64,000 nt of DNA, taken from contig NZ_JAKQZG010000004.1 in assembly GCF_024359545.1 (NCBI RefSeq), forward strand, positions 62,001-126,000. The letters run 5' to 3'. Made by a program: the position numbers and the translations under genes. The notes beneath the pieces are model-generated. The model saw only the letters and a program-made list of their open reading frames with translations. It had not been told where the DNA came from and searched no databases. Shown here piece after piece: positions 8,516-17,918 of this stretch (positions are counted from its first letter, which is position 1; the number at the start of each line of letters is the position of its first letter). The stretch is from Jiella marina. GTDB lineage: Bacteria > Pseudomonadota > Alphaproteobacteria > Rhizobiales > Rhizobiaceae.

Positions 8516-9514
8516 TCAGTACGGGCAGTTCGAATCGGTGGTGTAGTCGTGCACCTCGATCTTGCCGTCGATGATATCCTGCTTGGCCTGTTCGGCGGCG
8601 GCCTTCATCTCTTCGGTGACGAGATCCTCATTGTTCTCGTCCATGGCGTAACCGACGCCGTCCTCGGCGAGGCCGAGGGTCACCACGCCGGATGACCATT
8701 CGCCGTCCTGACCGGCTTTGAACGTGTCGTAGACGGCATTGTCGACGCGCTTGACCATCGAGGTCAGGACGTGGCCGGGAAACAGGCCGTTCTGGTTTGA
8801 ATCGACGCCGATGCCGAAATTGCCCTCGTCGGCAGCCGCTTGCAGGACGCCGAGACCGGTTCCGCCGGCTGCGTGGAAGATCACGTCCGCGCCCTGGTCC
8901 ATCTGCGACTTGGCGAGTTCGCCGCCGCGCACCGGATCGTTCCAGGCGGCGCCCGTCGTTCCGGTCATGTTTTCAAGCACGGTATTGCCTTCCGCGACCG
9001 ACTTCACGCCGCCCGTGTAGCCGCAGGCAAATTTCGAGATCAGCGGAATGTCCATGCCGCCGATGAAACCGACCTTGCCGCTCTCGGACTTCATGGCCGC
9101 GAGGATGCCGACGAGATAGGAGCCTTCCTCCTCCTTGAAGAGGATCGAGCGCACGTTCGGCAGATCGACGACGGAGTCGATGATCGCGAACTGGGTGTCG
9201 GGGAATTCCTTGGCCACCGCCTCCAGCGCAGCCGCCTGGCTGAAGCCGACGGAGATGATCGGGCTCGCTCCGTCGCGGGCGAAGCGGCGCAGGGCCTGTT
9301 CGCGCTGGGCGTCGTTGACGATCTCGAATTCGCGATATTCGACGCCGGTGTCCGCCTTGAACCGCTCGGCGCCGTTATAGGCGGCTTCGTTGAAGGATTT
9401 GTCGAACTTGCCGCCGAGATCATAGAGGATGGCAGGTTCGAAATCGGCGGCCGAAGCGGCGGACGCGGTCAGAACGGTGGCGGCGAGAAGTCCGGCCAGG
9501 AAGTGTTTCATCAA
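8516..9514 (-). CDS. BMP-family ABC transporter substrate-binding lipoprotein-like protein
   Basis: The 332-residue protein has a signal peptide (1–22, ASAASAAD) and the BMP/Med fold: ILYDLGGKFDKSFNEAAYNG, SYLVGILAA, FIGGMDIPLI, DVIFHAAGGTGLGVLQAA. Family members bind nucleosides or related purines for ABC import. No BMP-type ATPase or permease gene lies nearby, so its partners must be elsewhere. There is no lipobox cysteine; a soluble periplasmic form is likely. The last ~22 bp of the gene are repeated immediately downstream, so the C-terminus (DSNCPY) was copied without effect on the reading frame. Confidence 0.88.
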   Translation of the reverse strand: MMKHFLAGLLAATVLTASAASAADFEPAILYDLGGKFDKSFNEAAYNGAERFKADTGVEYREFEIVNDAQREQALRRFARDGASPIISVGFSQAAALEAVAKEFPDTQFAIIDSVVDLPNVRSILFKEEEGSYLVGILAAMKSESGKVGFIGGMDIPLISKFACGYTGGVKSVAEGNTVLENMTGTTGAAWNDPVRGGELAKSQMDQGADVIFHAAGGTGLGVLQAAADEGNFGIGVDSNQNGLFPGHVLTSMVKRVDNAVYDTFKAGQDGEWSSGVVTLGLAEDGVGYAMDENNEDLVTEEMKAAAEQAKQDIIDGKIEVHDYTTDSNCPY

Positions 9515-9657
9515 AGTCAGGATCCCTGTTGGCGACTGTGGATGTCGTCTTGGCGTGTCTGCGAGCCAGGCTTGGCTCTCCGTTCACAAGGGGACAGATT
9601 GGCACGGCTTTCCACGCAAATGAAGCGGAATCAGATGGATGTCGGGTCGTTGAGGAA

Positions 9658-9677
9658 GCGGGAGGAAACCCTCCCGC
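9658..9677 (-). terminator. Hairpin just past msrA
   Basis: A perfect 8-bp stem (9658–9665 with 9670–9677) with a 4-base loop starts 7 bases after the msrA stop. On the transcribed strand it is followed only by TTCCTC, so termination strength is uncertain. Confidence 0.45.
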
Positions 9678-9683
9678 CTCGCG

Positions 9684-10355
9684 TCAACTGGCTGCGACGC
9701 CTTCAAGCCCCACGGGGCAGGTCACACCGGTGCCGCCGACACCGCAATAGCCGCCCGGATTCTTGGCGAGATATTGCTGGTGATAGTCCTCGGCATAGAA
9801 GAATTCGGGGGCCGGCAGGATCTCGGTGGTGATCGTGCCCTTGTGGCCCGCGGCCGTCAGGGCCTGATGATAGCGCGCCTTGGTCGCCTTGGCCGCTTCG
9901 GCCTGGGCCTCGGTCGTCGTGTAGATGCCCGAGCGGTACTGGGTCCCCATGTCGTTGCCCTGGCGCATGCCCTGGGTCGGATCATGGCCTTCCCAGAAAA
10001 CCTTCAGCAGGTCTTCATAGGAGACGACCGCCGGATCATAGACGACCAGAACCACCTCGTTGTGCCCCGTCTGGCCGGTACAGACTTCCTGATAGGTGGG
10101 GTTCGGGGTGGAGCCGCCTGTGTAGCCGACAGCCGTAGTATAGACACCATCGGTCTGCCAAAACTTGCGCTCCACGCCCCAGAAACAGCCCATCCCGAAC
10201 ACCGCCGTCTCGTGGCCTTCGGGGAAGGGGGGCTTCAGCGGCTGGTGCTTGACGAAATGCTCCTCAGCCGTGGGGATCGGCTCGGACCGGCCCGGCAGCG
10301 CCTCGCCGGGGCCGGGCAGCTTCATCTTCTTGGCGAACATGTCGAGGATATACAT
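9684..10355 (-). CDS. msrA: Peptide-methionine (S)-S-oxide reductase
   Basis: The 223-residue product has the MsrA active site GCFWG (Cys ~57), the YTGG, GHNEVV and YRSGIY motifs, and a C-terminal YCGVGG…C segment providing resolving cysteines. It reduces methionine-S-sulfoxide in oxidised proteins, recharged by thioredoxin. The ATG at 10355 follows AAAGGGG; an upstream in-frame TTG is less likely. The N-terminal ~45 residues before the catalytic core ([18 protein letters not shown]…) are a common extension in alphaproteobacterial MsrA. Confidence 0.95.
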   Translation of the reverse strand: MYILDMFAKKMKLPGPGEALPGRSEPIPTAEEHFVKHQPLKPPFPEGHETAVFGMGCFWGVERKFWQTDGVYTTAVGYTGGSTPNPTYQEVCTGQTGHNEVVLVVYDPAVVSYEDLLKVFWEGHDPTQGMRQGNDMGTQYRSGIYTTTEAQAEAAKATKARYHQALTAAGHKGTITTEILPAPEFFYAEDYHQQYLAKNPGGYCGVGGTGVTCPVGLEGVAAS

Positions 10356-10488
10356 GGAAGGCCCCTTTAATCGAGACGGTCTCAACGCATTGGCCGACGG
10401 CGGCTGACCCGACGCCGATCCTTGCGACGGAATTTGCGGATAGATGCAATGTCGGACCGTCGGACGCCCGCATCAAGGCCCGGGGGCT

Positions 10489-10773
10489 TCACGGAATGCG
10501 GCGCACTACGGATTGGCGTCTGCGGGTGCGATGGCCGAGCAGGATCAGGACGAGGCCGATCACCCCGCAAGTGATGGCCATCGACCAGGCGCCGACGACC
10601 GCGAGGAATTCGCTTTCGTCGGTCGCGATCACGATTCCCATGGCGTTCAGCGCTTCGGTGACGCTGATCATCTCGGTTGCCTCGTCGGCGAGCGAACGGG
10701 CGATGTCCCCGACCGCGAAGACGAGACCCAGAGCGAGAACCAGCATGCCGACGGCGCGAAACAGGAAGGACAT
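10489..10773 (-). CDS. Small two-helix membrane protein, unknown function
   Basis: The 94-residue protein has two membrane helices (residues ~7–24 and ~59–81) separated by an acidic stretch (DEATEMISVTEALNAMG), and an Arg-rich tail (GHRTRRRQSVVRR). This architecture, with a predicted cytoplasmic basic tail, resembles a conserved short membrane-protein family in Rhizobiales. It lies between cobS and msrA on the same strand. No function can be assigned. Confidence 0.6.
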   Translation of the reverse strand: MSFLFRAVGMLVLALGLVFAVGDIARSLADEATEMISVTEALNAMGIVIATDESEFLAVVGAWSMAITCGVIGLVLILLGHRTRRRQSVVRRIP

Positions 10774-10912
10774 GAGACGTGAATTAGACGAGGAGCGAGA
10801 CGACGTCCACCGGGGTCTGAGCGGGCGTAGTCCGGTTCATCTCGGTTCGAATGTGCCGGCCGCGACGACAGGCGCATTGGCGGATGCATGCTGCGGGGGA
10901 GGGCGCCGATCC

Positions 10913-11722
10913 TCACCCGATCGCCAGCCCGATCAGAATCGCGATTTCGGCGAGTTGCTGGAAGGCGCCGAGGCAGTCGCCGGTCTGGCCTCCGATCCGT
11001 CGCATGACGAAGCAGCGCAGCCAGAGGAAGACCCCCGCCGCTAGAAGGATCGCCGAAGTGACCGGCAGGAGCCCTGCAGTGGGCAGGCCAAAGACGAGAG
11101 CGATTGCCGCACCAAGCCCTGCCGCTAGCCAGCCTGCCTGTCGCGACGGCTCGCCGACACGGGCAGCGAGACCGGTCTCCAGCGCGGAGGGTGTCAGCGC
11201 CCAGAACAGCGCCATTCCTCCACGGCTGGCGGCGGCAGCGGCGAGGACGGCGCAGGCGGCGAGCGTCGGCTCGCTGGCCGCAAGTTCCGCAAGAAGCGCC
11301 GCGCGCAGGCCGATCGACAGAATGAGCGCGATCGCCCCGTAGCTGCCGACGCGGCTGTCATGCATGATCTCCAGTGCCCGATCGCGGGGGTGATGGCCGC
11401 CCAGACCGTCCGCCACATCAGCCAGCCCATCCTCATGGAGCCCGCCCGTCATCGCGATCATGGCGACGACGGCAAGAACCGCCGCGACGAGCGGCGAGAA
11501 TCCAAAGGCGGGCAGGCCGAACAGAAGGAGCGCGGCCGGCGCTGCGACGATCAGCCCGACCAAAGGGAATCCGGCCGCATCGTCTCCCAAACGGTAGGGT
11601 TGACGATTTTCCTGGGAATTCTGCGGGTCATGGGCCTCGAACGCCCGGCCGGAGATGTTAAGCCGGGTGAGAAAGGCCGCGGCCCGCATGGTCGCGCCGA
11701 ACAGTGCCGTGACTTTCTGCAA
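10913..11722 (-). CDS. cobS: Adenosylcobinamide-GDP ribazoletransferase (cobalamin synthase)
   Basis: The product contains the CobS signature GGLHEDGLADVADGLGG and about six membrane helices, ending with SAILLAAGVFLWLRCFVMRRIGGQTGD, another conserved family stretch. It joins adenosylcobinamide-GDP to alpha-ribazole in the membrane, the last assembly step of B12. The reverse frame stays open far into cobT, so the start must be chosen. TTG at 11722 puts 16 residues before FLTRL, as in relatives; ATG at 11689 is the alternative. Neither has a strong ribosome site. The gene is divergent from cobT. Confidence 0.87.
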   Translation of the reverse strand: MQKVTALFGATMRAAAFLTRLNISGRAFEAHDPQNSQENRQPYRLGDDAAGFPLVGLIVAAPAALLLFGLPAFGFSPLVAAVLAVVAMIAMTGGLHEDGLADVADGLGGHHPRDRALEIMHDSRVGSYGAIALILSIGLRAALLAELAASEPTLAACAVLAAAAASRGGMALFWALTPSALETGLAARVGEPSRQAGWLAAGLGAAIALVFGLPTAGLLPVTSAILLAAGVFLWLRCFVMRRIGGQTGDCLGAFQQLAEIAILIGLAIG

Positions 11723-11812
11723 GATGTCGTCCCGCCAGTTTGCGCCCGCGATGGTCCGCGGTCCGCATGACCGTCCAAGGGGCGGCACAGGCAGAACACC
11801 AAGGAGCGTTTC

Positions 11813-12835
11813 ATGTCCACCACCGGCCTTCCCTTCGACGATATTCGCGACCTGATCGCCCGCATGCCCGGGCCGGATGATGCGGCGGTGGGCGTCGCAC
11901 GCGAACGCGAGGCTCAGCTGACCAAGCCGGCCGGATCGCTGGGTCGGCTGGAGGAGCTCTCCCAATGGCTGGCCGCCTGGCAGGGCGGCGTGCCCCATGT
12001 GGATCGGCCTCTCGTGGCCGTCTTTGCCGGCAACCATGGTGTGACCGCCAAGGGCGTGTCGCCGTTTCCGCCGGAGGTGACGGCTCAGATGGTCGAGAAC
12101 TTCGCGGCCGGCGGCGCCGCGATCAACCAGATCTGTGCGACCTACGATCTCGGTCTCAAGGTCTACGATCTGGCGCTGGAGCTGCCGACGGGCGACATCA
12201 CCGAGGAGCAGGCGATGGACGAGCGCACCTGCGCCGGCACCATGGCCTTCGGCATGGAAGTGCTGATGGACAGCCCGGACCTCCTCTGCATCGGGGAAAT
12301 GGGCATCGGCAACACCACGATCGCCGCCGCGATCTTCGCTGCGCTGTTCGGCGGCGAAGGCGCCGACTGGGCGGGGGCCGGCACCGGCCTCGATGCCGAA
12401 GGGCTTTCCCGCAAGGCGGCGGTCATCGATCAGGCCCTGGCGACTCACAAGGATCATCTGGACGATCCGCTCGAAGTGCTGCGCCGGCTCGGCGGGCGCG
12501 AGGTCGCCGCCATGGCGGGTGCGATCCTCGGCGCGCGTCATCAGCGTGTCCCAGTGATCGTCGACGGATTCGTCGCCACTGCGGCGGCTGCAATCCTTCA
12601 TGCTCTCGACAAGCGCGCGCTCGACCATTGCCTGTTCGGCCATGTCTCGGCGGAGCAGGGCCATCTGCACGCCCTCGAAGCCATGGGCAAGGTGCCGCTT
12701 CTCGCTCTCGGCATGCGGCTTGGCGAAGGCACCGGGGCCGCGCTCGCCGCAGGCATTGTGCGGGCCGCCGCCCGCTGTCATCGCGACATGGCGACCTTTG
12801 CGCAGGCCGCCGTTTCCAACCGAGACCCGGGGTGA
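11813..12835 (+). CDS. cobT: Nicotinate-nucleotide–dimethylbenzimidazole phosphoribosyltransferase
   Basis: The 340-residue protein shows the family landmarks: LTKPAGSLGRLEEL near the N-terminus, FAGNHGVTAKGVSPFP, the phosphate-binding GEMGIGNTT, and the C-terminal GMRLGEGTGAALA whose glutamate is the catalytic base. It makes alpha-ribazole 5'-phosphate for the lower ligand of cobalamin. The gene is called cobT in Salmonella and cobU in Pseudomonas denitrificans nomenclature. It follows CAAGGAGCG, a good ribosome site. It is divergent from cobS, whose product uses its dephosphorylated product. Confidence 0.95.
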   Translation: MSTTGLPFDDIRDLIARMPGPDDAAVGVAREREAQLTKPAGSLGRLEELSQWLAAWQGGVPHVDRPLVAVFAGNHGVTAKGVSPFPPEVTAQMVENFAAGGAAINQICATYDLGLKVYDLALELPTGDITEEQAMDERTCAGTMAFGMEVLMDSPDLLCIGEMGIGNTTIAAAIFAALFGGEGADWAGAGTGLDAEGLSRKAAVIDQALATHKDHLDDPLEVLRRLGGREVAAMAGAILGARHQRVPVIVDGFVATAAAAILHALDKRALDHCLFGHVSAEQGHLHALEAMGKVPLLALGMRLGEGTGAALAAGIVRAAARCHRDMATFAQAAVSNRDPG

Positions 12836-12960
12836 CCCCGGCGAGCCGCCGATCTCGCTATCGGCCGCGGGGAGCCTAGATTGTTTGTCGCGAAGAAATT
12901 AACTGAAACTTACAAAAATCCACCGCGTCGCCGTAGGCTTCGCGTCGGGAGGTGATCATC

Positions 12961-13860
12961 ATGAAGACTGCGGTGATCGGGGCGGGCGCCATCGGCGGCT
13001 ATTTCGCGGCGATGCTGACAGAAGCCGCTCACGAGTCCCTCTTGTGTGTGCGAACGCCGTTCGATCAGCTGACGCTGGAGGATGACGGCAAGCGTCAGAC
13101 CGTGGCGACGACCATCGTCTCCAGGCCCGACGCCATCGCCGAAGACTTCCTCCCCGCCGATCTCGTCGTCCTCGCGACCAAGGCACAGGATTCCGAGAGC
13201 GCGGAATCGTGGCTCCGCAGGCTGGTCGGGCCTGAAACGCTGGTTCTCGTGGCACAGAACGGCGTCGACCATGTCGAGCGGGTCGGCAAGATGTGCGGCG
13301 AGGGGCGGATCGTCCCGTCCATCGTCTATGTCGCGGCCGAGCGCGTGGCACCGGGCCGGATCGTGCACCATTCCAACAGCCGCCTGGTCGTGCCCGACGA
13401 TGTGGATGGCCGCCGGATTGCGGAAATCTTCTCTGGGACGAAGTTGAAGGTCGAGACCGAGCCGGACTTTCTCACCGCTGCCTGGCGGAAGCTTCTGTCC
13501 AATGTGGTCGCCAATCCGATCACCGCGCTGACCCTCCGCCGTATGGACGTCTTCAAGGACCCCGATGTGGCGGATCTGACCCGCGCTCTGATGAAGGAGG
13601 CCGTCGCCGTTGCCGCTGCCCAGGGAGCCAGGCTCGATGACAGCGATGTCGAGCGAGTGCTGAGCTCCTACGACCGGATCAATCCGCAGAGCGGTTCATC
13701 AATGCTCTACGACCGCCTGGCAGGCCGGTCGCTGGAGCATGAGCATCTCACCGGCGCCGTGGTTCGCGCCGGCGAAAGGCATGGTGTGGCGACGCCCTTG
13801 AACAGAGCGATCCTGACACTGCTTTCAGCTGTCGATCCCGCGCCTATCGCACGACCATGA
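12961..13860 (+). CDS. panE: 2-dehydropantoate 2-reductase (PanE/ApbA family)
   Basis: The 299-residue protein starts with the NADP-binding GAGAIGGYF. It carries the PanE C-domain motif WRKLLSNVVANPITALT, in which the lysine is catalytic, and ends with the ketopantoate-binding region. It should reduce 2-dehydropantoate to pantoate for coenzyme A synthesis, although many ApbA paralogues act on other 2-oxoacids. GGGAGG lies 9 bases before the ATG at 12961; a GTG at 12952 is the alternative. It converges on the universal stress gene, and the 3' ends overlap by 17 bases. Confidence 0.85.
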   Translation: MKTAVIGAGAIGGYFAAMLTEAAHESLLCVRTPFDQLTLEDDGKRQTVATTIVSRPDAIAEDFLPADLVVLATKAQDSESAESWLRRLVGPETLVLVAQNGVDHVERVGKMCGEGRIVPSIVYVAAERVAPGRIVHHSNSRLVVPDDVDGRRIAEIFSGTKLKVETEPDFLTAAWRKLLSNVVANPITALTLRRMDVFKDPDVADLTRALMKEAVAVAAAQGARLDDSDVERVLSSYDRINPQSGSSMLYDRLAGRSLEHEHLTGAVVRAGERHGVATPLNRAILTLLSAVDPAPIARP

Positions 13861-14257
13861 CCGAGGTCTTGGCGTGGGCAGCAACGCTGCCGGCGTGAGA
13901 CGCGAAGAAATGTTCGGGGAATCCGGGCCGATGCGAGGCCATGACCACCAGATCGGCGTGGCTTTTCTCGATCGCCGCGAGGAGTGTGTGGTTGAGATCG
14001 GCTGTGGGATCCGGCGTGACCTTCATCTCGATGTCAGCCTGGATGCCGTCTTCCGCGGCGCGGGCGGCAGCGAAGTTCCTCAGCTTCTCTTCGAATTCCT
14101 CCGGCGTGTGGGCCACGGGGCCGGGGCTGCTGCTCGTGACCCCGAGATAGCACAGGGTCGAACCGTAGAGCTTGGCGAGGTCGGCGGCTGTCTTGAGCGC
14201 CTTGTCGAGGGTCTTGGCGTGGCTGAGGTCGACGGGGACGAGGATCTTCTCATACAT
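13844..14257 (-). CDS. Universal stress protein, UspA family
   Basis: The 137-residue single Usp domain begins MYEKILVPVDLS and ends ADLVVMASHRPGFPEHFFASHAGSVAAHAKTSVMVVR. The distal ATP-binding loop is partly present (GxPx9–10GS), so nucleotide binding is possible but not assured. Usp proteins accumulate in stress and stationary phase; targets are not predictable. AAAGG precedes the ATG at 14257, which is favoured over GTG at 14266. Its last 17 bases overlap the convergent panE-like gene. Confidence 0.9.
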   Translation of the reverse strand: MYEKILVPVDLSHAKTLDKALKTAADLAKLYGSTLCYLGVTSSSPGPVAHTPEEFEEKLRNFAAARAAEDGIQADIEMKVTPDPTADLNHTLLAAIEKSHADLVVMASHRPGFPEHFFASHAGSVAAHAKTSVMVVR

Positions 14258-14400
14258 GTCGGGCACCTTTATCGACGTTTGGGTCTTCTTTTGTCTCGAC
14301 GTCTTCGCAGCTTGATCGGCCCCAGGGAAGGGGCGGCAGGCAGGCTGAAATCAGATTTCGCCCTGGCCGGTCCCTGAGATCAACGACGCCATGGGATTCG

Positions 14401-14425
14401 GGAACTTTAGGCGTTCCCTCGGGTT
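14401..14425 (+). promoter_or_regulatory. Candidate EcfG (general stress response) promoter
   Basis: GGAAC at 14401–14405 and GGTT at 14422–14425 are separated by 16 bases. The alphaproteobacterial EcfG consensus is GGAAC–N16/17–CGTT, so three of four −10 positions match. Transcription would start near 14432, about 90 bases before the PRC-barrel gene. That protein class is often in EcfG regulons. This was found by eye, not scored. Confidence 0.4.
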
Positions 14426-14520
14426 GCAGGCTGACCATGCCTTGTTCGGCGCGCGGATGGCAAGCCGCAGACGCTTCGCCCTGCATCGCCTTGTCCTTCA
14501 TCCCAACAGGGAGACGTTCC

Positions 14521-14925
14521 TTGAAGTTCGCCGCATCTTTCGCCGCCATGGCCCTGGTCCTCGCCGCGCCTGCCTTCGCGCAGGACACACCGTCCGACCC
14601 GGCGGCGCAATCCCAAACGTCGAGCGACGTGCTGGTGCCGATCGAAGATGACGACGCGCCCGTGCCGCAGCTCAACCTCATGGCCGGTCAGGTGGAAGAT
14701 ATGGATGTGATAGGCCCGGACGGCGAGGAGATCGGCGATATCGAGAACATTCTCGGCAATCAGGACGGCAATGCCCAGGCGATCACGGTCGATGTCGGCG
14801 GATTTCTCGGCATCGGCGAGAAGACGGTGATCATCATGATCGACGACGTGTCGCTGGATATGGGCCGGCTCAGAACCACAATGTCGAAGGACGAGATCGA
14901 ATCGCTTCCCGCCTTCGACGACTGA
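14521..14925 (+). CDS. Exported PRC-barrel domain protein
   Basis: From a TTG at 14521, preceded by CAGGGAGAC, the product is 134 residues. It has a signal peptide (LKFAASFAAMALVLAAPAFAQ), an acidic linker, and one PRC-barrel unit (residues ~55–125: DVIGPDGEEIGDIENIL … ITVDVGGFLGIGEKTVII). PRC-barrels bind RNA or protein partners; secreted versions in Rhizobiales are stress-associated and uncharacterised. The frame extends upstream to 14437, but that portion is not signal-like. A candidate EcfG promoter lies upstream. It converges with the LysR gene, 18 bases apart. Confidence 0.8.
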   Translation: MKFAASFAAMALVLAAPAFAQDTPSDPAAQSQTSSDVLVPIEDDDAPVPQLNLMAGQVEDMDVIGPDGEEIGDIENILGNQDGNAQAITVDVGGFLGIGEKTVIIMIDDVSLDMGRLRTTMSKDEIESLPAFDD

Positions 14926-14943
14926 TTCCTTTCGCGGCCTGGA

Positions 14944-15825
14944 TCAGACGAAAAGCGCCCGCTCGGCCTCCACGGCCGAGTGGATGAAATCCGTGACGGC
15001 CGCAACGCGGCGCACGTCCCGTGCGCTCTCGTGATAGACCAGCCAGTAGGTTCGCCAGATCGTCTCGTCGGTCAGAATCGGGACGAGATCCTCCCTTCCT
15101 TTCGCAACGAAGCCATGAAGGATGCCGATACCGGCTCCGGCCGCGACGGCCTCCGTCTGGCCGATGGCACTCGAGACTTCGAAGTGCGAGGGCCATTGCG
15201 GGAGGATGTCGGAATAATAGGCGAGACGCGGAGAGGCGAGCAGGTCCTCCACTGCCCCGACCAGATCGTGACTTTCCAGTTCCGCCAGGCTTTGCGGCGC
15301 AGGCCGCTGGGCGAGATAGGCGGGGCTCGCGTAGAAACCCAGGCGATAATCGCAGAGTTTCGCTGCCACCAGCCGGCCGGCCGATGGCCGCTCGACGGTG
15401 ATCGCGATGTCGGCCTCGCGCCGGGACAGCGAAAAGGCGCGGGGGACCGGTACGAGTTGCACCGTCAACTGCTCGTGTTGCTCCGCCAACCGCCACAGGC
15501 GGGGCGCGAGAAAGGCCGTGCCGAAGCCGTCGGGCGCTCCGATCCGCACTGTGCCGGACAGGGAAATGTCGGCACCACCGACTTCCGATCGGCCCGCATT
15601 CATGGCTTCTTCCATGGCCTCGGCATGCCGGCGGAAGATCTGCCCCTCCGCCGTCAGCTCGCAGCCGTTCGGACGGCGGTCGACGAGGCGCGCCCCGATC
15701 CGCTCCTCCAGCGCAGTCAGCCGGCGCCCGACGGTCGCGTGATTGAGTTCCAGCCGCCGCGCGGCCGCGAGGATCTGGCCGGCCCGGGCAACGGATAGAA
15801 AAATGCGCACGTCATCCCAGTTCAA
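14944..15825 (-). CDS. LysR-family transcriptional regulator
   Basis: The 293-residue LysR protein has an N-terminal winged HTH (MNWDDVRIFLSVARAGQILAAARRLELNHATVGRRLTALEERIG) and a PBP2-like effector domain from ~residue 90. The divergent mmsA gene starts 136 bases away, which makes mmsA the natural target. The effector is unknown; a methylmalonate-semialdehyde or valine/inositol catabolite is a reasonable guess. Confidence 0.9.
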   Translation of the reverse strand: MNWDDVRIFLSVARAGQILAAARRLELNHATVGRRLTALEERIGARLVDRRPNGCELTAEGQIFRRHAEAMEEAMNAGRSEVGGADISLSGTVRIGAPDGFGTAFLAPRLWRLAEQHEQLTVQLVPVPRAFSLSRREADIAITVERPSAGRLVAAKLCDYRLGFYASPAYLAQRPAPQSLAELESHDLVGAVEDLLASPRLAYYSDILPQWPSHFEVSSAIGQTEAVAAGAGIGILHGFVAKGREDLVPILTDETIWRTYWLVYHESARDVRRVAAVTDFIHSAVEAERALFV

Positions 15826-15961
15826 CGGACAAACCCCGGCTTCTGCCTCACGGACTCTATTTCTTGCACAGCGGATGCGCGTTTCAAGGGATTGGAAGCG
15901 GGTTCAATGTGCGCGAAAAGACAGGCAGACAGTTTGAGGTCAAATCCAGGGAGGCTCCATC

Positions 15962-17461
<1,500 letters not shown>

Positions 17462-17525
17462 TCAGCCGACCGAGATGTCTTCGCGCGGCGGACGGGGCCG
17501 GTCCCGTCGGCCGCCACGACGTCGA

Positions 17526-17580
17526 GGATGCAGACATTCGATCTGACAGGTGCCCCAACCGTGATCGAATGCCTGCATCC
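17526..17580. repeat. Long inverted repeat between mmsA and the lux operon
   Basis: An 18-base arm (17526–17543) is complementary to 17563–17580 with one A/C mismatch (17 of 18 bp), around a 19-base loop. It lies between two convergent units (mmsA on + and the luxI-linked gene on −). No T tract follows on either side. It could be a bidirectional termination structure, an RNase-stable 3' end, or a small RNA. Confidence 0.7.
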
Positions 17581-17684
17581 GGCTCTGTCGCCGCGTGGCG
17601 CGATTCGCTGCCGGCTTGCAGCGACAGGCTATAGGTGCTGCCGGACATCTCGCGAGACATCCGGCTGGCTCCCGGTCTCGCGCG

Positions 17685-17918
17685 TCAATGGTCCGCCCGC
17701 GCACTCCCCGGCATGTCCTCAGTCGTCAGGAACAGCGAGACGCGACCATCCCGTTTGACGTCGAGATGGATGGTCAGAGGGCGGTCCTGGGACAGGTGCA
17801 GAAAGCCGAGCATATGCCGGCGCTGTTCCAGGGACATGCGATCGCCAAGCGCCGTCAGCAATTGTTTGAGCTCGGTCGTGGTGACCTGTTCGGTGATCAT
17901 CGTGCTGCTATGCGGCAT
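17685..17918 (-). CDS. Small protein translationally linked to luxI, unknown function
   Basis: The 77-residue predicted cytoplasmic protein has a helical first half (TTTELKQLLTALGDRMSLEQRRHMLGFLHL) and a likely beta hairpin (PLTIHLDVKRDGRVSLFLT). The ATG at 17918 lies inside the end of luxI (11-base overlap) and has GAGG 6 bases upstream; ATG at 17900 is the alternative. I do not recognise a family. Its coupling to the autoinducer synthase suggests a role in quorum sensing, for example as a modulator of the LuxR protein or synthase. That is inference. Confidence 0.6.
   Translation of the reverse strand: MPHSSTMITEQVTTTELKQLLTALGDRMSLEQRRHMLGFLHLSQDRPLTIHLDVKRDGRVSLFLTTEDMPGSARADH

Noticed and set aside
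11690-11812. Cobalamin riboswitch between cobS and cobT
   Set aside because: The gap is too short and I could not find a B12-box-like conserved core. These genes are often not riboswitch-controlled.
11723-12781. Extension of the cobS reverse frame through the whole of cobT
   Set aside because: The frame is open by chance in GC-rich DNA. cobT on the other strand is a complete, well-conserved enzyme, and the extension has no family resemblance.
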